This document shows, piece by piece, positions 1 through 11,292 of a stretch of 64,000 nt of DNA; the first letter of the stretch is position 1, and the number at the start of each line of letters is the position of its first letter. The notes beneath the pieces were generated by a model. It worked only from the letters and a program-made list of their open reading frames with translations. It was not told the DNA's origin and made no database searches. The DNA is from Oxytricha trifallax (Eukaryota > Ciliophora > Spirotrichea > Sporadotrichida > Oxytrichidae), in assembly GCA_000711775.1 (NCBI GenBank), contig ARYC01001526.1, positions 1-64,000 on the forward strand. The letters run 5' to 3'. Both the position numbers and the translations under genes were made by a program.

Positions 1-845
1 AGGGATGTAAGGAACATTGAATACAGGTGTTATATTTAGCCTTTCATATTCCTTCTTGAATCTTTAGTTTTATGAACTGACAAGTTATCAACGAATAGAA
101 TAATTTCTTAGTCAGCGTACTTATCTCTGAGTTATTGCAAGAATTTAATATAATATTCAGTCTTTATAGAACGAGGGTGAATAACATAAGTCTCGAGGCC
201 ACTATCTTCAGTTATTCCACCAAGTATTGCATGAGTTTAAACCTTAACCTTTTAATCATATACTTCAATGTTGCTGTACCTCTTATACCAAGACCTTGAT
301 ATGAAGGTATTAAAGGTGAACACTGCCTCATCAGCGTGTATGAACTTTATATTATGCTCTTAAGCCCTTTGCATATAATCGAATATATAATTTAAATTAT
401 CCTTATAAAATGGAACATTAAAGTCAATCACTCTCTTAATGCGATTGACTGTCTGTCTTGTAAGATATTCCATTCTTTTTATATATGTTCGCTATAGATT
501 AAGCAGAGATATGAAGCTCAGGAAATTGTCGATGAAACATAACAGCTCTCTAGGTTAGAGAGAATGAGCCCAGTATTTAAGAGTCTTATCATTAATAAGA
601 TATTCAATATGATGCTGCTAAAATTTTAAGGGTCTCTTAGGCTTAGAATTAAGATGGTAACTCTTTAAATTCAATGCTAATAGACAGTGAGACCTCACAG
701 TTGCTGGAGATTTATGGAGCAGTCTTGCAATAGATGTATAATTCAGAAAAGGCTTGAGTTATTCACTATATTCATCACATCCATATCGCAACTTAAACAA
801 TAAATCTATATACTCAGTGTCATAAACTGACCCCAAACCTCGCAT
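1..845 (-). CDS. TBE transposase (DDE, IS630/Tc1 type), C-terminus outside window
   Basis: This is the TBE '42 kDa' transposase, the enzyme thought to cut TBEs out of the germline during macronuclear development. The start ATG (rc of 843-845) opens a clean frame MRGLGSVYDTEYIDLLFKLR, which also fixes the start in the other copies. The N-terminal HTH-like region (NYTSIARLL) and the first catalytic Asp region (HADEA) are present, as is the second Asp block (VDNLSVH). The window begins where the NVPYSP-to-Glu block would start, so the third catalytic residue is not visible. TAA and TAG occur in frame as glutamine. Isolated one-base shifts are present. Confidence 0.85.
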
Positions 846-982
846 ATACTCAATTAAATTACTAACATTTAAACATTACACCTCTACATAAACCTATTAA
901 AACCCTAATAAAGTATGCACTAATAGTCTACTTTTATCAATCAAAAACTCAATCAAACTACTGAAAGGGTTTTGGGGTTTTG
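1..982 (-). mobile_element. TBE transposon, right end (copy 4, truncated by window start)
   Basis: The sequence is closely similar to 61913-62892 of the full TBE at 58742-62892. It ends at 982 in the telomere-like inverted end GGGTTTTGGGGTTTTG, followed by AAT (983-985), an ANT trinucleotide as expected for TBE targets. Only the transposase side of the element is in the window; the kinase and 22 kDa genes must lie to the left of base 1. The subterminal CAATCAAAAACTCAATC matches the other copies. Confidence 0.93.
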
Positions 983-1123
983 AATGTAATCGTATAAGAG
1001 CCCAGGAAGTAAAGTATTTGGGAACTTTATATAAGTTTGGTAACACTAGGTTTGTCCTCCACTTTAAGACCACTCCTCAATTTAAATTATTATTCAATTG
1101 GTAAGATTATCAAAAAATTATGA
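983..1123 (+). CDS. Coding fragment abutting TBE copy 4 (unknown protein)
   Basis: From the AAT at the TBE edge, a frame of 46 codons runs without TGA to the stop at 1121-1123. It contains plausible protein text (ELYISLVTLGLSS) and uses TAA twice as Gln. The left continuation would lie beyond the TBE, outside the window. I do not recognise it. The coding call rests on amino-acid texture and on the same pattern at the other TBE copies. Confidence 0.4.
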
Positions 1124-3928
1124 GATTGTAGAAATAAATAAAGTGGTATATACCAAATCATTGAGTAACACGAATTATTAAGTAATGACCTTGATAAACT
1201 TAACATGAAAGATAGATTTATAACTTATTCCTAAATTATTACTGGGTTTAACGTTCGTGTTGATATTGTATTAAATTAATTTATAAGTTCAAACAATAAG
1301 TTTAGCATTATCTAACCAACTTGAATAACTTAATATAAAATATTATTATTCAAGATTAAAATGAGAGATGATTTTAGCTAAAAAAAATAGACGATTTATA
1401 GTATATATTTAACTTAAAATCTACTTTAACAGTATAATTTAAGCATCATTATAATAAAGTTAAGCATTATATGTAGGATAAAAAAGAGTTATTAAATTAT
1501 GAATAGTAAAACTCTTTAAAATTGATACTTTTTGGTAAAATAAACAATGATTTATTCATCAATCTATCAAGTGTAATTACTCACAAATTGAATAAATTAA
1601 TAAAATAATAATATTTTAAGTAAAAATATCAAAATAATTTAGAAAAAAATTATGATAAAAATGTGATGCAATCGAGAAAAGCTCCATTGCATTACATCAA
1701 TTAATCAAACTTATTAGTTCAATACATTTTATATTTAATATAATAAACTTGTTGATGTAACTTTATTTTGAAAATCACCTGAATATTCAAAAATTTTACC
1801 AAATCTACAAAAATTCTAATTTATAAGCAAAAGTGTAATAGTAAATAATTAGATTAAAATTAATTTATTGATTTTTAATGATATTTAAAAATTAATCTAG
1901 CTCATTAAAATAAAGTAAAATTATAACTTAACATATGAATATGATCGATTTTTAGAAATAGATGAACGAAATGATTAAATTAGTAACATTTGTTTCAGAA
2001 GAAAAAAAAAGTATATGTCTAAAACCCATCCTCAATGTTTTTTAATAAAATTATTCGATAAATATGATCATCAAAACAAGGAATTTAATATTCTATAGAG
2101 TGGTGACATACAACTAATTTTAATATGCCTATCATAATCTTTGACACAGATTTTCTTAGTTCAATGATAATTTCTTAAGAGTTTACATTAATATAAATCT
2201 GGGGTATAAAGACCACTACTAAGAACAAAACTTTAATTTTTTATGAAATATATGGTAAAGTCACTCTAGTTTATATTTGAGTTTTTTAATTGGGAATTAA
2301 TTATAAATATTGGTTTTTCCAGATAAATATCCTTCAAAGTTAGAAAAATCTTCTTGGAATAATAATTTTAAACAGTAAATATTTGGGGTGAAGTAGGTTG
2401 CCTCAAATTATAAAATTTTAAGTGCATGATCACTGAGTCCATTTTAAGTAGCAATTATGTATAAATTAAAAGTTTGAGGAAACTTACAAAAATTTATAAA
2501 TTAAAAATAAGCAAAATAGTTAAAACATTTTTTAATATTAATAAATTATGTCTATATTTTAGATTTTAGTTGTTATAAGATAATATTGTTGTTAATTAAC
2601 TCAAGGAATGTTCTTATGAAAAAGAAAAGATTATTACGATATTTTAAAATTATAATTTTATACGTTTGTTAAAATAATAGACACCAGTAATAAGTTAATT
2701 AATATGTTTCAATTCGAATTAATTTTGTAAAATATAGTAACAGTAATTCATTATTTAGAGTTCCTCGGATCTTCATCATAATAGTTTAAGGGTAAAATGC
2801 CCTTAATCTATGTTGAAAAGTGCTGGACTATTTCACCCTCCCTACTGTCCAGCCAGATTCCTTTGAGCAAGGAATTTGTGTCAGAGACCCACAATTAAGA
2901 GTTGAGCTTTTTAATATTTCTTTGGACGGGTAGTTATCTTAGGGTCCTTTCCTATTGCTGTAAAAAGATTACTCCAATTCAGGCCAACAGAAGGGATATC
3001 AAGCTGGTAGTTAATCCTAAAGATAATTACTAATTCTAGTTTAATTGTTTGGTGTGATTTAGAATTTTTATTTCTTATTTAAGCTTCAAGTAATCAGATC
3101 TCAGTATATCTAATGCCTTTTAAATGAAGTTTATGGGAATAAACTATAAGTAGGATTGATTAAGTAAATACATGCTAGCTAAAATCCCTAACTTCTTTCA
3201 TTTTTCAATGAGATTATACATTCTTGACAATTTTTAGTTAATCTAGATATGATTAAATATCGTGGGGTGCTTAGTGTTTATTGTTTTTTATAAATTAGCC
3301 AGCAGGGCAAATTATTTATTCATAAAATGCTTAGAAAATAGAGAGAATCTAGTTCTATTTATTTGGGGGATTGCAGATTAGTGAGTGTATGATTAAGTAA
3401 TTTGTGATCGAAATATTGTTAAATAGTTATAGAATAGTTTAATAACTAGTTTATAGCGAGTGAGTCGTTTTTGCCCTTTGACTTATATAAATCAAACGAT
3501 ATTCGGTAAGACAATGTGGTTTAAAATTCTTTAAAGGCTGCTGTCCTTTGATTATGATGTTATTTTTTTCATTTTATTCAAAGTCATCTATTCAAGGGAT
3601 AAAAAGTTATTAGGTATAATCCTCATTTAAATGCCAGTATTTTTCATTAAAAGTAGTTCATGAGCTTAGGGTTTACTTTATTATTATAGTTACAGGCAAA
3701 ATTAATGTCTTATACGAATAGCTCATTTCTTTTGGGTTATTTTATAATCTGATGAAAGCTTGATATAAATTGAAATTTTTGTTAATTTTTTAATCAATTT
3801 TCTTATTCGATATGGTCTTAGGTTTAGGATTCAACAATCTCCTATTTATTAACGTGGTTTCAAATATGATTAAAAGGAAGTGAAGAATAAAGTTAGTCGT
3901 CTAGTTGCTTTAGAGTCTCATTTGAGAT
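1124..3928. other. AT-rich spacer with one GC-richer patch
   Basis: No gene was recognised. A less AT-rich patch at about 2758-3010 has short hairpins (CTGGAC..GTCCAG at 2823-2858 and GGGTAAAATGCCC at 2791-2803). It shares CTACTGTCCAG with the SINE-like repeat at 6.2 kb, so it may be a related old repeat. Confidence 0.4.
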
Positions 3929-4153
3929 TTGAAAAAGATTCTCTATAAGTTAGTACCGGAATGTGGAGTCTATTTGGTTTATAGTACTATACCATTTAAG
4001 GGAAATTTTAAGGTAAATAAGATAAATGAATCCAAATTTTTTAAATACTTTGAATGTATCCTAATAATCCTTTCTTCTAGTAAAAAGATAAGGAGGACGA
4101 GTATAGAGTTACGACTTGCTTCATCTATGATACCTTTCCACATTTGCTGCTGA
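3929..4153 (+). CDS. Possible coding fragment, unknown
   Basis: A 74-codon frame begins at a TTG just after an in-frame TGA and ends at TGA (4151-4153). Composition is lysine- and isoleucine-rich (KLVPECGVYLVYSTIP). No ATG start and no recognised domain. It lies 400 bp upstream of the clearer gene at 4556 on the same strand and could be an MDS of the same locus or chance. Confidence 0.25.
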   Translation: MKKILYKLVPECGVYLVYSTIPFKGNFKVNKINESKFFKYFECILIILSSSKKIRRTSIELRLASSMIPFHICC

Positions 4154-4555
4154 AATCCAGAGTTACACACCTACAAATGATGAGACATTAATATTAAGAT
4201 TTCGAGGAAAGAAGTAGATGGGATGACCATATCTAGTTTATTATAGTCTACTTTGTGTATTCTTTTTTTTAATTTTAATTTGAAAAATATAATTAAAATT
4301 ATTTGAAATTTTAAGTGTGCCATTAAATTTGAAAAATTTGATAATCTAAGGATCTTCCAATAGAAAATTAAAATAATACACTTAAAATTGCCAATCAAAT
4401 TTTATCTCATCTTATTATTTATAAAATACATAAAATTAGGTAATTTGAGAAATTTATACTTTCAAGTTAATTATATATTAATTACAACTGTCACTTATTA
4501 GCTTTATTCATATTAAAGGGATTTAAAATTAAATATTATTAGAAATATATTTAGA

Positions 4556-5104
4556 ATGTAATCTCAAAATCTCATCACATCTTACAACAAAGACAACCAA
4601 ATCCCATCTTAGTAACCCCCTCAACCCTCCCACTCTTTCAACAGGAAGACGAAATCTCATCCTTCGACAAATTGGCTATGGCCATAGCTTACTCAAGTGA
4701 AGACCAGTCAGAAGAATCTCCTCAAAAGAAAGAGGACGATGATGAAAGTGGAGAGATCATCACATCGACGATGATCGTTGGTAGGTACTAAAATGTTCCT
4801 TTTGCCTCCGCTGATCCAAGTTACCCTTTCTACAGATACGTCAGTCATAGAAAGTTCCAAGAATTCTTTACTAGATAAAACAACTCTCAGTAAGGAATTC
4901 CATTAGATGGGTTGCATGTTATTTGGTCCAGTCTTAATTTTTGGGCTCACCAACGACCGTCAATTACAGACCAAATGAATTCGCCTTTTGTGAGATTATC
5001 ACAAAGCGAAAGTATGATGATCACCGATGATTTGAAGTTAAAAATTCTGAGTATTCTTTTCGCTTGAACGAAATCAAGCTTAAAAACACATATATATATA
5101 TATG
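4556..5104 (+). CDS. Unknown acidic/serine-rich protein (probable MDS)
   Basis: The ATG at 4556 opens MQSQNLITSYNKDNQ. After a one-base shift near 4640 the frame continues as QQEDEISSFDKLAMAIAYSS, then an acidic stretch (KKEDDDESGEI) and YPFYRYVSHRKFQEFFTRQ. A second shift near 5020 leads to SEYSFRLNEIKLKN before a TGA at 5102-5104, inside a short TA run that may already be IES. TAA and TAG serve as Gln several times. GC content is clearly higher than the flanks, as expected for macronuclear-destined sequence. No family recognised; no signal peptide or membrane segment. Confidence 0.7.
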
Positions 5105-6165
5105 ACAGATTCTCTAGACTTGGGAAAGTGGAGGGAAAATAGAAACAAAGCTCACCTCTCTCTTACTTTCTCCCATTTAGAGTATGAAGGTTAAATATAA
5201 AAAACCAAAAACCCAAAAAATGTTATTTAAGAGCTTAATTTATATTAAAAAATAAATCGCCCAAACCCGCGTTTTTCTAATATAAATATATCTATTCACT
5301 CTATCTATAATAAAGATAATTAGTGGCAGGTGTATTTAATATATAATTAACTTGAATGTATAAATTTCTCAAATTACCTAATTTTATGTATTTTATAAAT
5401 ATTGAGCTTAAATAATTTTACTAAATTCCGTCTATAATTAATAACAAATAAAGCAATCGTGCAAATGAAATATTTAAAATTAATATAACTACTTTTAATT
5501 GCATATGTGAGGATAATTCTTATTGCTTTGGCTTTAATAAGTCATTACAATTTAACTTTCTTATTTGATTTTCAAAATCATATGATGTTTAGTGCAGCAT
5601 GCTGACAAAATCAACAATTTTAAGTTTGAATAGATATATATATATATATATCTTATATATGGTCCTAAAATAACTTATTCAAAATTATGAAAATAGCTCA
5701 GGTTGAATGTATTATTAATTCTCAAATGCTAAAAAATAATTGAAAAAATGTATTAAAGTGTGAAATTAACATTTTCATAATTTAGTAGCCATAAAAATTA
5801 TATAATTAAGATTATTATTTTATATAGGAATTGCATATAATTTCACATATATTCTTCTGTTCTCTTAAAACACATTAACCATTCTAATTATAATGTTAGA
5901 ATTAAAAATATATTTCGTAAAATAGATTATGGGAATATGACTTCAAATAAATCTTAACTCACTCTAAAGATTAAAATAAATATTTTTAGAAAAAAATTAT
6001 TATCAGCTCTTTTTCATTAACTATATAATAAGATTAAAATCATTAAATGATTGGCTTTAACTGCCACTAATTTTATTGAATATTTATTAATATTCCAAAA
6101 TCAATTTCATTCAAATACAAATAAAAATAACAAAAAGTCTCTGTTTTAATATTAAAATTTACTAT
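5105..6165. other. AT-rich spacer
   Basis: Contains short TA runs (5092-5103, 5634-5652) and a polypurine patch at 5120-5150. I see no gene, RNA or repeat boundary. Confidence 0.4.
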
Positions 6166-6525
6166 TTAGTATCTAGTTTCGGACCTACTGTCCAGACGGT
6201 TGTCACCTGACCAATTCTGACAAGGTAGGGGGTTCGAAACCCAGGGTTCGCTGATATTTGTACCTGGTAAAAAGCACGGAATATCCCAGGGTTCTGTAGT
6301 GTCTGTACCTGGTAAAAAGCACGGGATACTCGTACGGAGCAGGTATGACGTTAAATGGCAGCATATGACCCCACTTGGAAATCCGTAGTGGCTACATGGA
6401 AGAAAGAACACGTGTTTGGACTACGGTCGAGTTTGGTGGTGACCACACCTGATGCTTCCGAAGGGGAGGTCGGGAGGGAGACTTACCTTCAGTATTATTT
6501 CCCCTTAATATTAATTTCCTAATAA

Positions 6526-6562
<37 letters not shown>

Positions 6563-6565
6563 TTA
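6166..6565 (+). repeat. SINE-like repeat with tRNA-like head and (CTAT)n tail
   Basis: An abrupt GC-rich island in AT-rich DNA. The head carries a pol III B-box-like GGTTCGAAACC (6231-6241). Upstream is a hairpin TGTCA..TGACA (about 6200-6222) placed like an anticodon arm. A unit of about 47 bp containing GTACCTGGTAAAAAGCACGG is duplicated (about 6258 and 6307). The element ends in a CTAT microsatellite (about 6527-6563), a typical SINE tail. No A box is certain. No protein frame is convincing, so I read it as a tRNA-derived SINE. Confidence 0.55.
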
Positions 6566-7235
6566 GTATCTTAGACCATAGATATCAGATTAAGTTATAT
6601 GATTTTTTATTTTATTTAACATAATCTTAGCAAAAGATCATTTAAGTTGAAGTTTAATGGTATATTATCGATATAAGACTCTGTTTAAAGATAAGTAAGT
6701 CTTATATAGGTAATTAAAGATGCATGAGGTCTAAAAATAAGTAAAATAACTCATCAGCAGAAATTATTGGTTATAAAAATTATCTAAAGGACTATTGCTA
6801 AAAGATACTTTAATTGGATATAAATTTGTGTGAATAATTTATGAAAATACCAGAAAAATCAAGATTAATATATATTTCAGACTACACATTATTAAATCAC
6901 ATTTTTAGTTCTTTTTTATAATTAAGTATATTAGTAAAGAAATCCCAACAATAGTTTTAATTTTTAGGATATTTTAATTTTTTCGAGAGTTTGTGTTTTA
7001 ACAGTGTTTTATATTTCTGAGTTAAGAATTATAATTAATTTTGCTCATTATTTCTTAGTAAAACCCCATTAGTATAATTTTAATGTAATAAGGGTGATTG
7101 TTATCTTTAAATATAGAATAAATACTATTATTAAAACAAAAAGCATTTCCCATAGAGATTCGAACACTAATTGTACATTACTAGAAAGCATGTAATTAAT
7201 TTATAATTTCTATTATCTATTTTTTCTTTATATAT
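6566..7235. other. AT-rich spacer
   Basis: No gene or repeat recognised between the SINE-like tail and the LINE 3' end. Confidence 0.4.
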
Positions 7236-8880
7236 AATAATAATAATTAATCCACATCCGGGGGCTCACGGCCCCCCGGATTTATATATATGTTTTATAT
7301 ATGTAAGGGTCAAGCCCTTTTAGTGTTAATAGTTAAATTCCATATTTTTCGTCTTATGACTTTTTGGAATTGTTTTATGTTAGTCCTGACTTATTTGAGA
7401 TATCTGGGTTGTAGTTAATTTTTATCCTTTCTAGTATATATAGAATGATATGAGATAAATAGATTCTTATCTCTTTTATCATTTCATCTGTGTTGAACTC
7501 TATATGTGGTAGGTGTTACCAGTCTGATACAAAGGGGAAGCCACATTAGCAGATAATTGGTTTTCCAAACAGCTTAGGTTAGTTTGTTAGTAAATTTGAG
7601 AGAGTGTTTGGTAGGTATTTTGCAATCATTTTTGCTCTGTGATATTTGAATTTGGGTTCAGTGTTATCGTTATCAAGCTGATAGTTTGAAAATCCTGACC
7701 AGGTATACCATATCTGGTCATATTTTTCGATCCAGTCTAGTCTTATGGTGAGTGAATTTTGAAAGGTGCCTAAATATTTATCAAGGACTGATGAGATAAT
7801 GATAATGTCCGTAAGGTAAGGTGAATTCTTGTAAAGTTTCTCTTTATTTGCATCGAAAGATCTAAGAAAAGATTCACCCCTTTTTAGGAATGTCGCTGCA
7901 TTTTTCTTATAAATTAGCATCATTTCTAGTAGATATTTCGGGTTTGCTGTTGCTAGAATTGGTGTTAGTTTACTTTGAACTCTGGAGAATATATATTGTT
8001 TATATACTCTATGATAAAGATAATCATCACATTTGAACCTGTTTAGGAAAGATGTTTTTGCTTCTGAATGTAGATGTCCGATGACTTTTTCAAAAAATTT
8101 GTGTGGGTGTGAGCTTAAGTTCAGTCCTAGGTATCTAAATTTCTTTTTTAGATACCTAGGTTATTAAAGTCAAAGATTTGGACACTAATATCCCCGCACT
8201 TGCCCTCGTTTATTATGAGTCCATATTTTTAGAAGTGTTGTTTAACTTTCTATTTGATGTCTGGGATATTGTCTCCTGGTTTAAATAGAAAGGCGATGTC
8301 ATCTGCATATATTTTTATTTTTTTTCTTATTCTTATTTTGAATTAGATCTCAAAGGTTCTGATGGCATTGTCCAGTAGCAAGACAAAGAAGAGTGGATAT
8401 GTTTTTCCCCCTTATGGGACTCCTCTGCTTATTTCGATTTGTTCCTCTTACCATGTGAGGTTATAGGGTAATATTAAGTGAGTGGCTGTAATCACATTTT
8501 GTCGCAAATATCTATTTCTTTTTGATAAGGTATTTTGAAAGTTATATCGATCGGCATACTGTTGTTGAGTATTTTCTGATCAGAATTCTGTTCTGGAATC
8601 TGTTGGGTGACGTATTGTTAATTTTCCTATTTAGTAGGTAGAGTTTCCTATCCATTAACTATTAATTCTTCAAATGGTGGGATTGGTGGTGATATTTGCT
8701 ATTTCTTTGACTTTTCGAATTTTTCGATCTCGTCTTCTAAATCCCAAATATCAAAATCAGAATAATTATCACCGAGATCTGAACTTATGTCGAAGTTCTG
8801 TAGGTTCACGCAAGTGTACCCTTTAATGATAGCCGCAAAAGCTGTCATAAACGACATATGTTTTTTATTTCAGCTCTAAT
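7236..8880 (-). mobile_element. LINE-type (non-LTR) retrotransposon, 3' part
   Basis: On the minus strand this ends in an (ATT)n tail (7239-7253). Just upstream is a GC hairpin GGGGGGCC/GGCCCCC (7259-7280) and an AAAGGGCTTGACCCTTAC block (about 7303-7322). The same arrangement (AAAGGGCTwrTCCCTTA, then a GGGGG block, then (ATT)n) recurs at 18.8, 29.2 and 43.9 kb, so these define one LINE family 3' end. The RT domain lies inside. The 5' end is not defined and is probably truncated near 8880. Confidence 0.8.
7320..8880 (-). pseudogene. LINE reverse transcriptase, 5'-truncated and frameshifted
   Basis: Reverse transcriptase of a non-LTR retrotransposon. Visible landmarks in order on the minus strand are the GVPQGG motif (8404-8423, its Gln encoded by TAA); LLDNAIRTFEI (about 8355-8390); the catalytic YADD (8298-8309, KIYADDIAFLFKP); and the downstream KFRYLGLNLSSHPHKF block (about 8080-8140) typical of LINE RTs. 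A C-terminal helical region follows (RLDWIEKYDQIWYTW). Several frameshifts separate these blocks and no endonuclease domain is visible, so it is a dead or partial copy. The frame runs nearly to the 3' tail, as in its relatives at 29.2 and 43.9 kb. Confidence 0.8.
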
Positions 8881-8916
8881 TTAATATATATAATCTTTTC
8901 TTTAAATATAAATAAA

Positions 8917-9342
8917 ATGGGGTTCATCTCAAATATTCCAGTCAAATGTATTCCAGTGCTAGATTCTTACTTAATCAAGATGAAAAACTTAAAAATCTAG
9001 AGATATTCTCTAAGATAATAGTTTAAGATAGAAAAGGAATTCTTCAAGAAAATAGAAATTTTACAAGAAAATGGAAACATATATGAAGGAGAACTAACAA
9101 AGTTAATAAAGCGATTTATAATCTTAAATCTCAACGAAAAAAGAGGATTAGAATAATGGATGTGGATTAAAAAGAAAGAGAGATTATAGTAAAGTATGGT
9201 GAAGCAGATATTCTTGGAGACACACCTCGCTACAAACACATTTTTTTCTTATTTAAGTTTGTTAATTTATTTTTTACTACAAATTACTTTATCTTATAAA
9301 ATTACTCTTGGGGTTTTATTAAAATAAGATCCACTTTCCTGA
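8917..9342 (+). CDS. Unknown lysine-rich protein, 141 codons
   Basis: The ATG at 8917 opens an uninterrupted frame to TGA at 9340-9342 when TAA and TAG are read as Gln. Central part: KEFFKKIEILQENGNIYEGE followed by LTKLIKRFIILNLNEKRGLE, predicted helical. The last third is hydrophobic (SYLSLLIYFLLQITLSYKI) and could be one membrane segment or trailing non-coding sequence. A second overlapping frame is also open over the first 45 codons, so a shift near 9050 is possible. No family recognised. Confidence 0.5.
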
Positions 9343-10839
9343 AATATCTTTAGCCTAATGCTCTTTAAAAATAACTTTTGGCTTCTAACATCTATGTACC
9401 ATATTATATTTTTTTATTGTGTTTCTTTACTTTTAGTATCAGTTTTCTCTGTCAGTAGGTTTATCAGAAATTTTTTACTCTTATAATTAGACTTTTGCTA
9501 TTATTTTAAACTAATCACTGCTTGTAACTAGAATTTAATATTGCTTTGAATATCTATAGCATCTAAACCTAATTAATGTTGTGATAAAACCTTTGAAATT
9601 AATTTCTCAAGTCTATCTCTTGTTTACTAATAATTATTAAATCAAGATTTAATCATCGAATTTGACATTCGAGGTTTGTCATATTTAATTTTTATATTAT
9701 ATTTCTTTTAACCTTTACTATTCAAACAGTTTCTCTAAATAATTAAAATCATTTCCTCCACAAAATCACATTCTTTAATCTTTCTATATTTAGTTTAGCA
9801 GCAGTCAACTTATTCTTATTAATTTTATTTCATCTGATACTTAGGTCATTGATACGAATTATAATTATTAACTATAAATCTAATCACATTCAAATCTTTC
9901 TTTAACCATCATTATTTCCCAATAATAAAAAATAATGGTAGATAAAGTATTTATGAAGAATTTTTTCAAAATTAGTGAATTATAACAATTAATTAAGAAT
10001 ATATAAAAGTGTCTGAGCAGTAGATGAATTGTAACTTACAAAAAATGTATGCTACAAAAATCATATCTAAATTTTTTACTTTTTCGTACCTGGTAAGGCT
10101 AGAAATGGCTCAAAGACAAAGACTTAGCAGAATGATTTAGTGACAAGATAAAAATGGTAAGTAGATGACAAGAAAAAGAATACCATTTTGATGATGCAGG
10201 AGATGAAACTGTTTTAATAGATATATATATATATATTCCTCTTGCAATTAATTACATAAATCAAATTGTTTTCAATTCACCATTTTTAAAAAACTCATCT
10301 TAATTAATTCTTTAGGTAATATTTAAAGATATTTTTAAAATATACTTAAATTAGATTTTATTGTAATCTCAAATTTAAGCTTGACCTATTATGAAAAGAA
10401 TTGTAATGAGGTAGAATAAAATAGCCAATTAATTTGTTACTTGGGGATTATAAGCAGAAAATAATTCATATTTAATAATAAATGGCCTTTAGGTTGGTAG
10501 TATATTAACGTAAAAACAATAGTCAAAGAATAGTCGATCGTCTATAATAGTTACAATAATAAATTAAAAATGTGATTAAGAATCTTAATAACTGTATGTT
10601 TCTTTTATCCAATGAATAAATATTATCATCAATAATTAAAAAATTAAGAGTAAAATTTTAAAATATAATAGGCTGTAAATCAAATTTAATGGTATAATTT
10701 TATATGTTTAAAAATAACAATTAATTTTAATATAAGTTACTATTTTTGGTGATTTATTAACTCTACTTATTATAATTTCTAATTAGATTCTTTGAAATTT
10801 ATCTATAAACCATATTTGAATATAAGGTCTATCATAATG
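9343..10839. other. AT-rich spacer
   Basis: A TA run lies at 10220-10236. A short GTACCTGGTAA (about 10087) matches the SINE-like repeat unit at 6.2 kb. No gene recognised. Confidence 0.4.
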
Positions 10840-11183
10840 TCATTTTACGGCACTTTAAGTAACTTTTGATTTTTATTAAGAGTTTTCAAATAAATTAAAT
10901 TAAATTAATTAAGAGAATTAAGTAGATTGAGAGGAGTTTTTTATTAATTATCCAAAATTTATACATATAATACAGCATAAAATAGCTATAATTTTCTTAA
11001 ATACTGCATTAGCTTCATAATCTTCATCAATACGCTATTCAGCATCTCTCATCAGAATCTTCATATCAGTACTTGTTCAAGTGTCCATTTTTGCATTATC
11101 AAAAACATTTTCAGTTCGATTTCCTGTAAGCTCAGTCAAATTTCCTTTTAAAACTAATAGAATTCCTTGAGAGTTTGGCAGAA
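10840..11183 (-). CDS. Unknown gene split by TBE copy 2, downstream part
   Basis: On the minus strand the frame leaving the TBE edge reads LPNSQGILLVLKGNLTELTG, then NRTENVFDNAKMDT. One in-frame TGA follows (about 11085), then TSTDMKILMRDAEQRIDEDY, a hydrophobic stretch KKIIAILCCIICINF and a final TGA (10840-10842). The upstream part continues beyond the TBE at 15273-15430. The internal TGA could be a decayed TAA (Gln) codon or mark a pseudogene. A single C-terminal membrane helix is likely. No family recognised. Confidence 0.6.
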
Positions 11184-11292
11184 CAAAAGCAAAAGCCTCT
11201 TCAGTAACCTGATTGAATTATTTTACATGCTCACATTTATTAAAGTTTAACTAGGAGTTTATGGTTTAAAACTAGATTATTTAAGCGACAAT

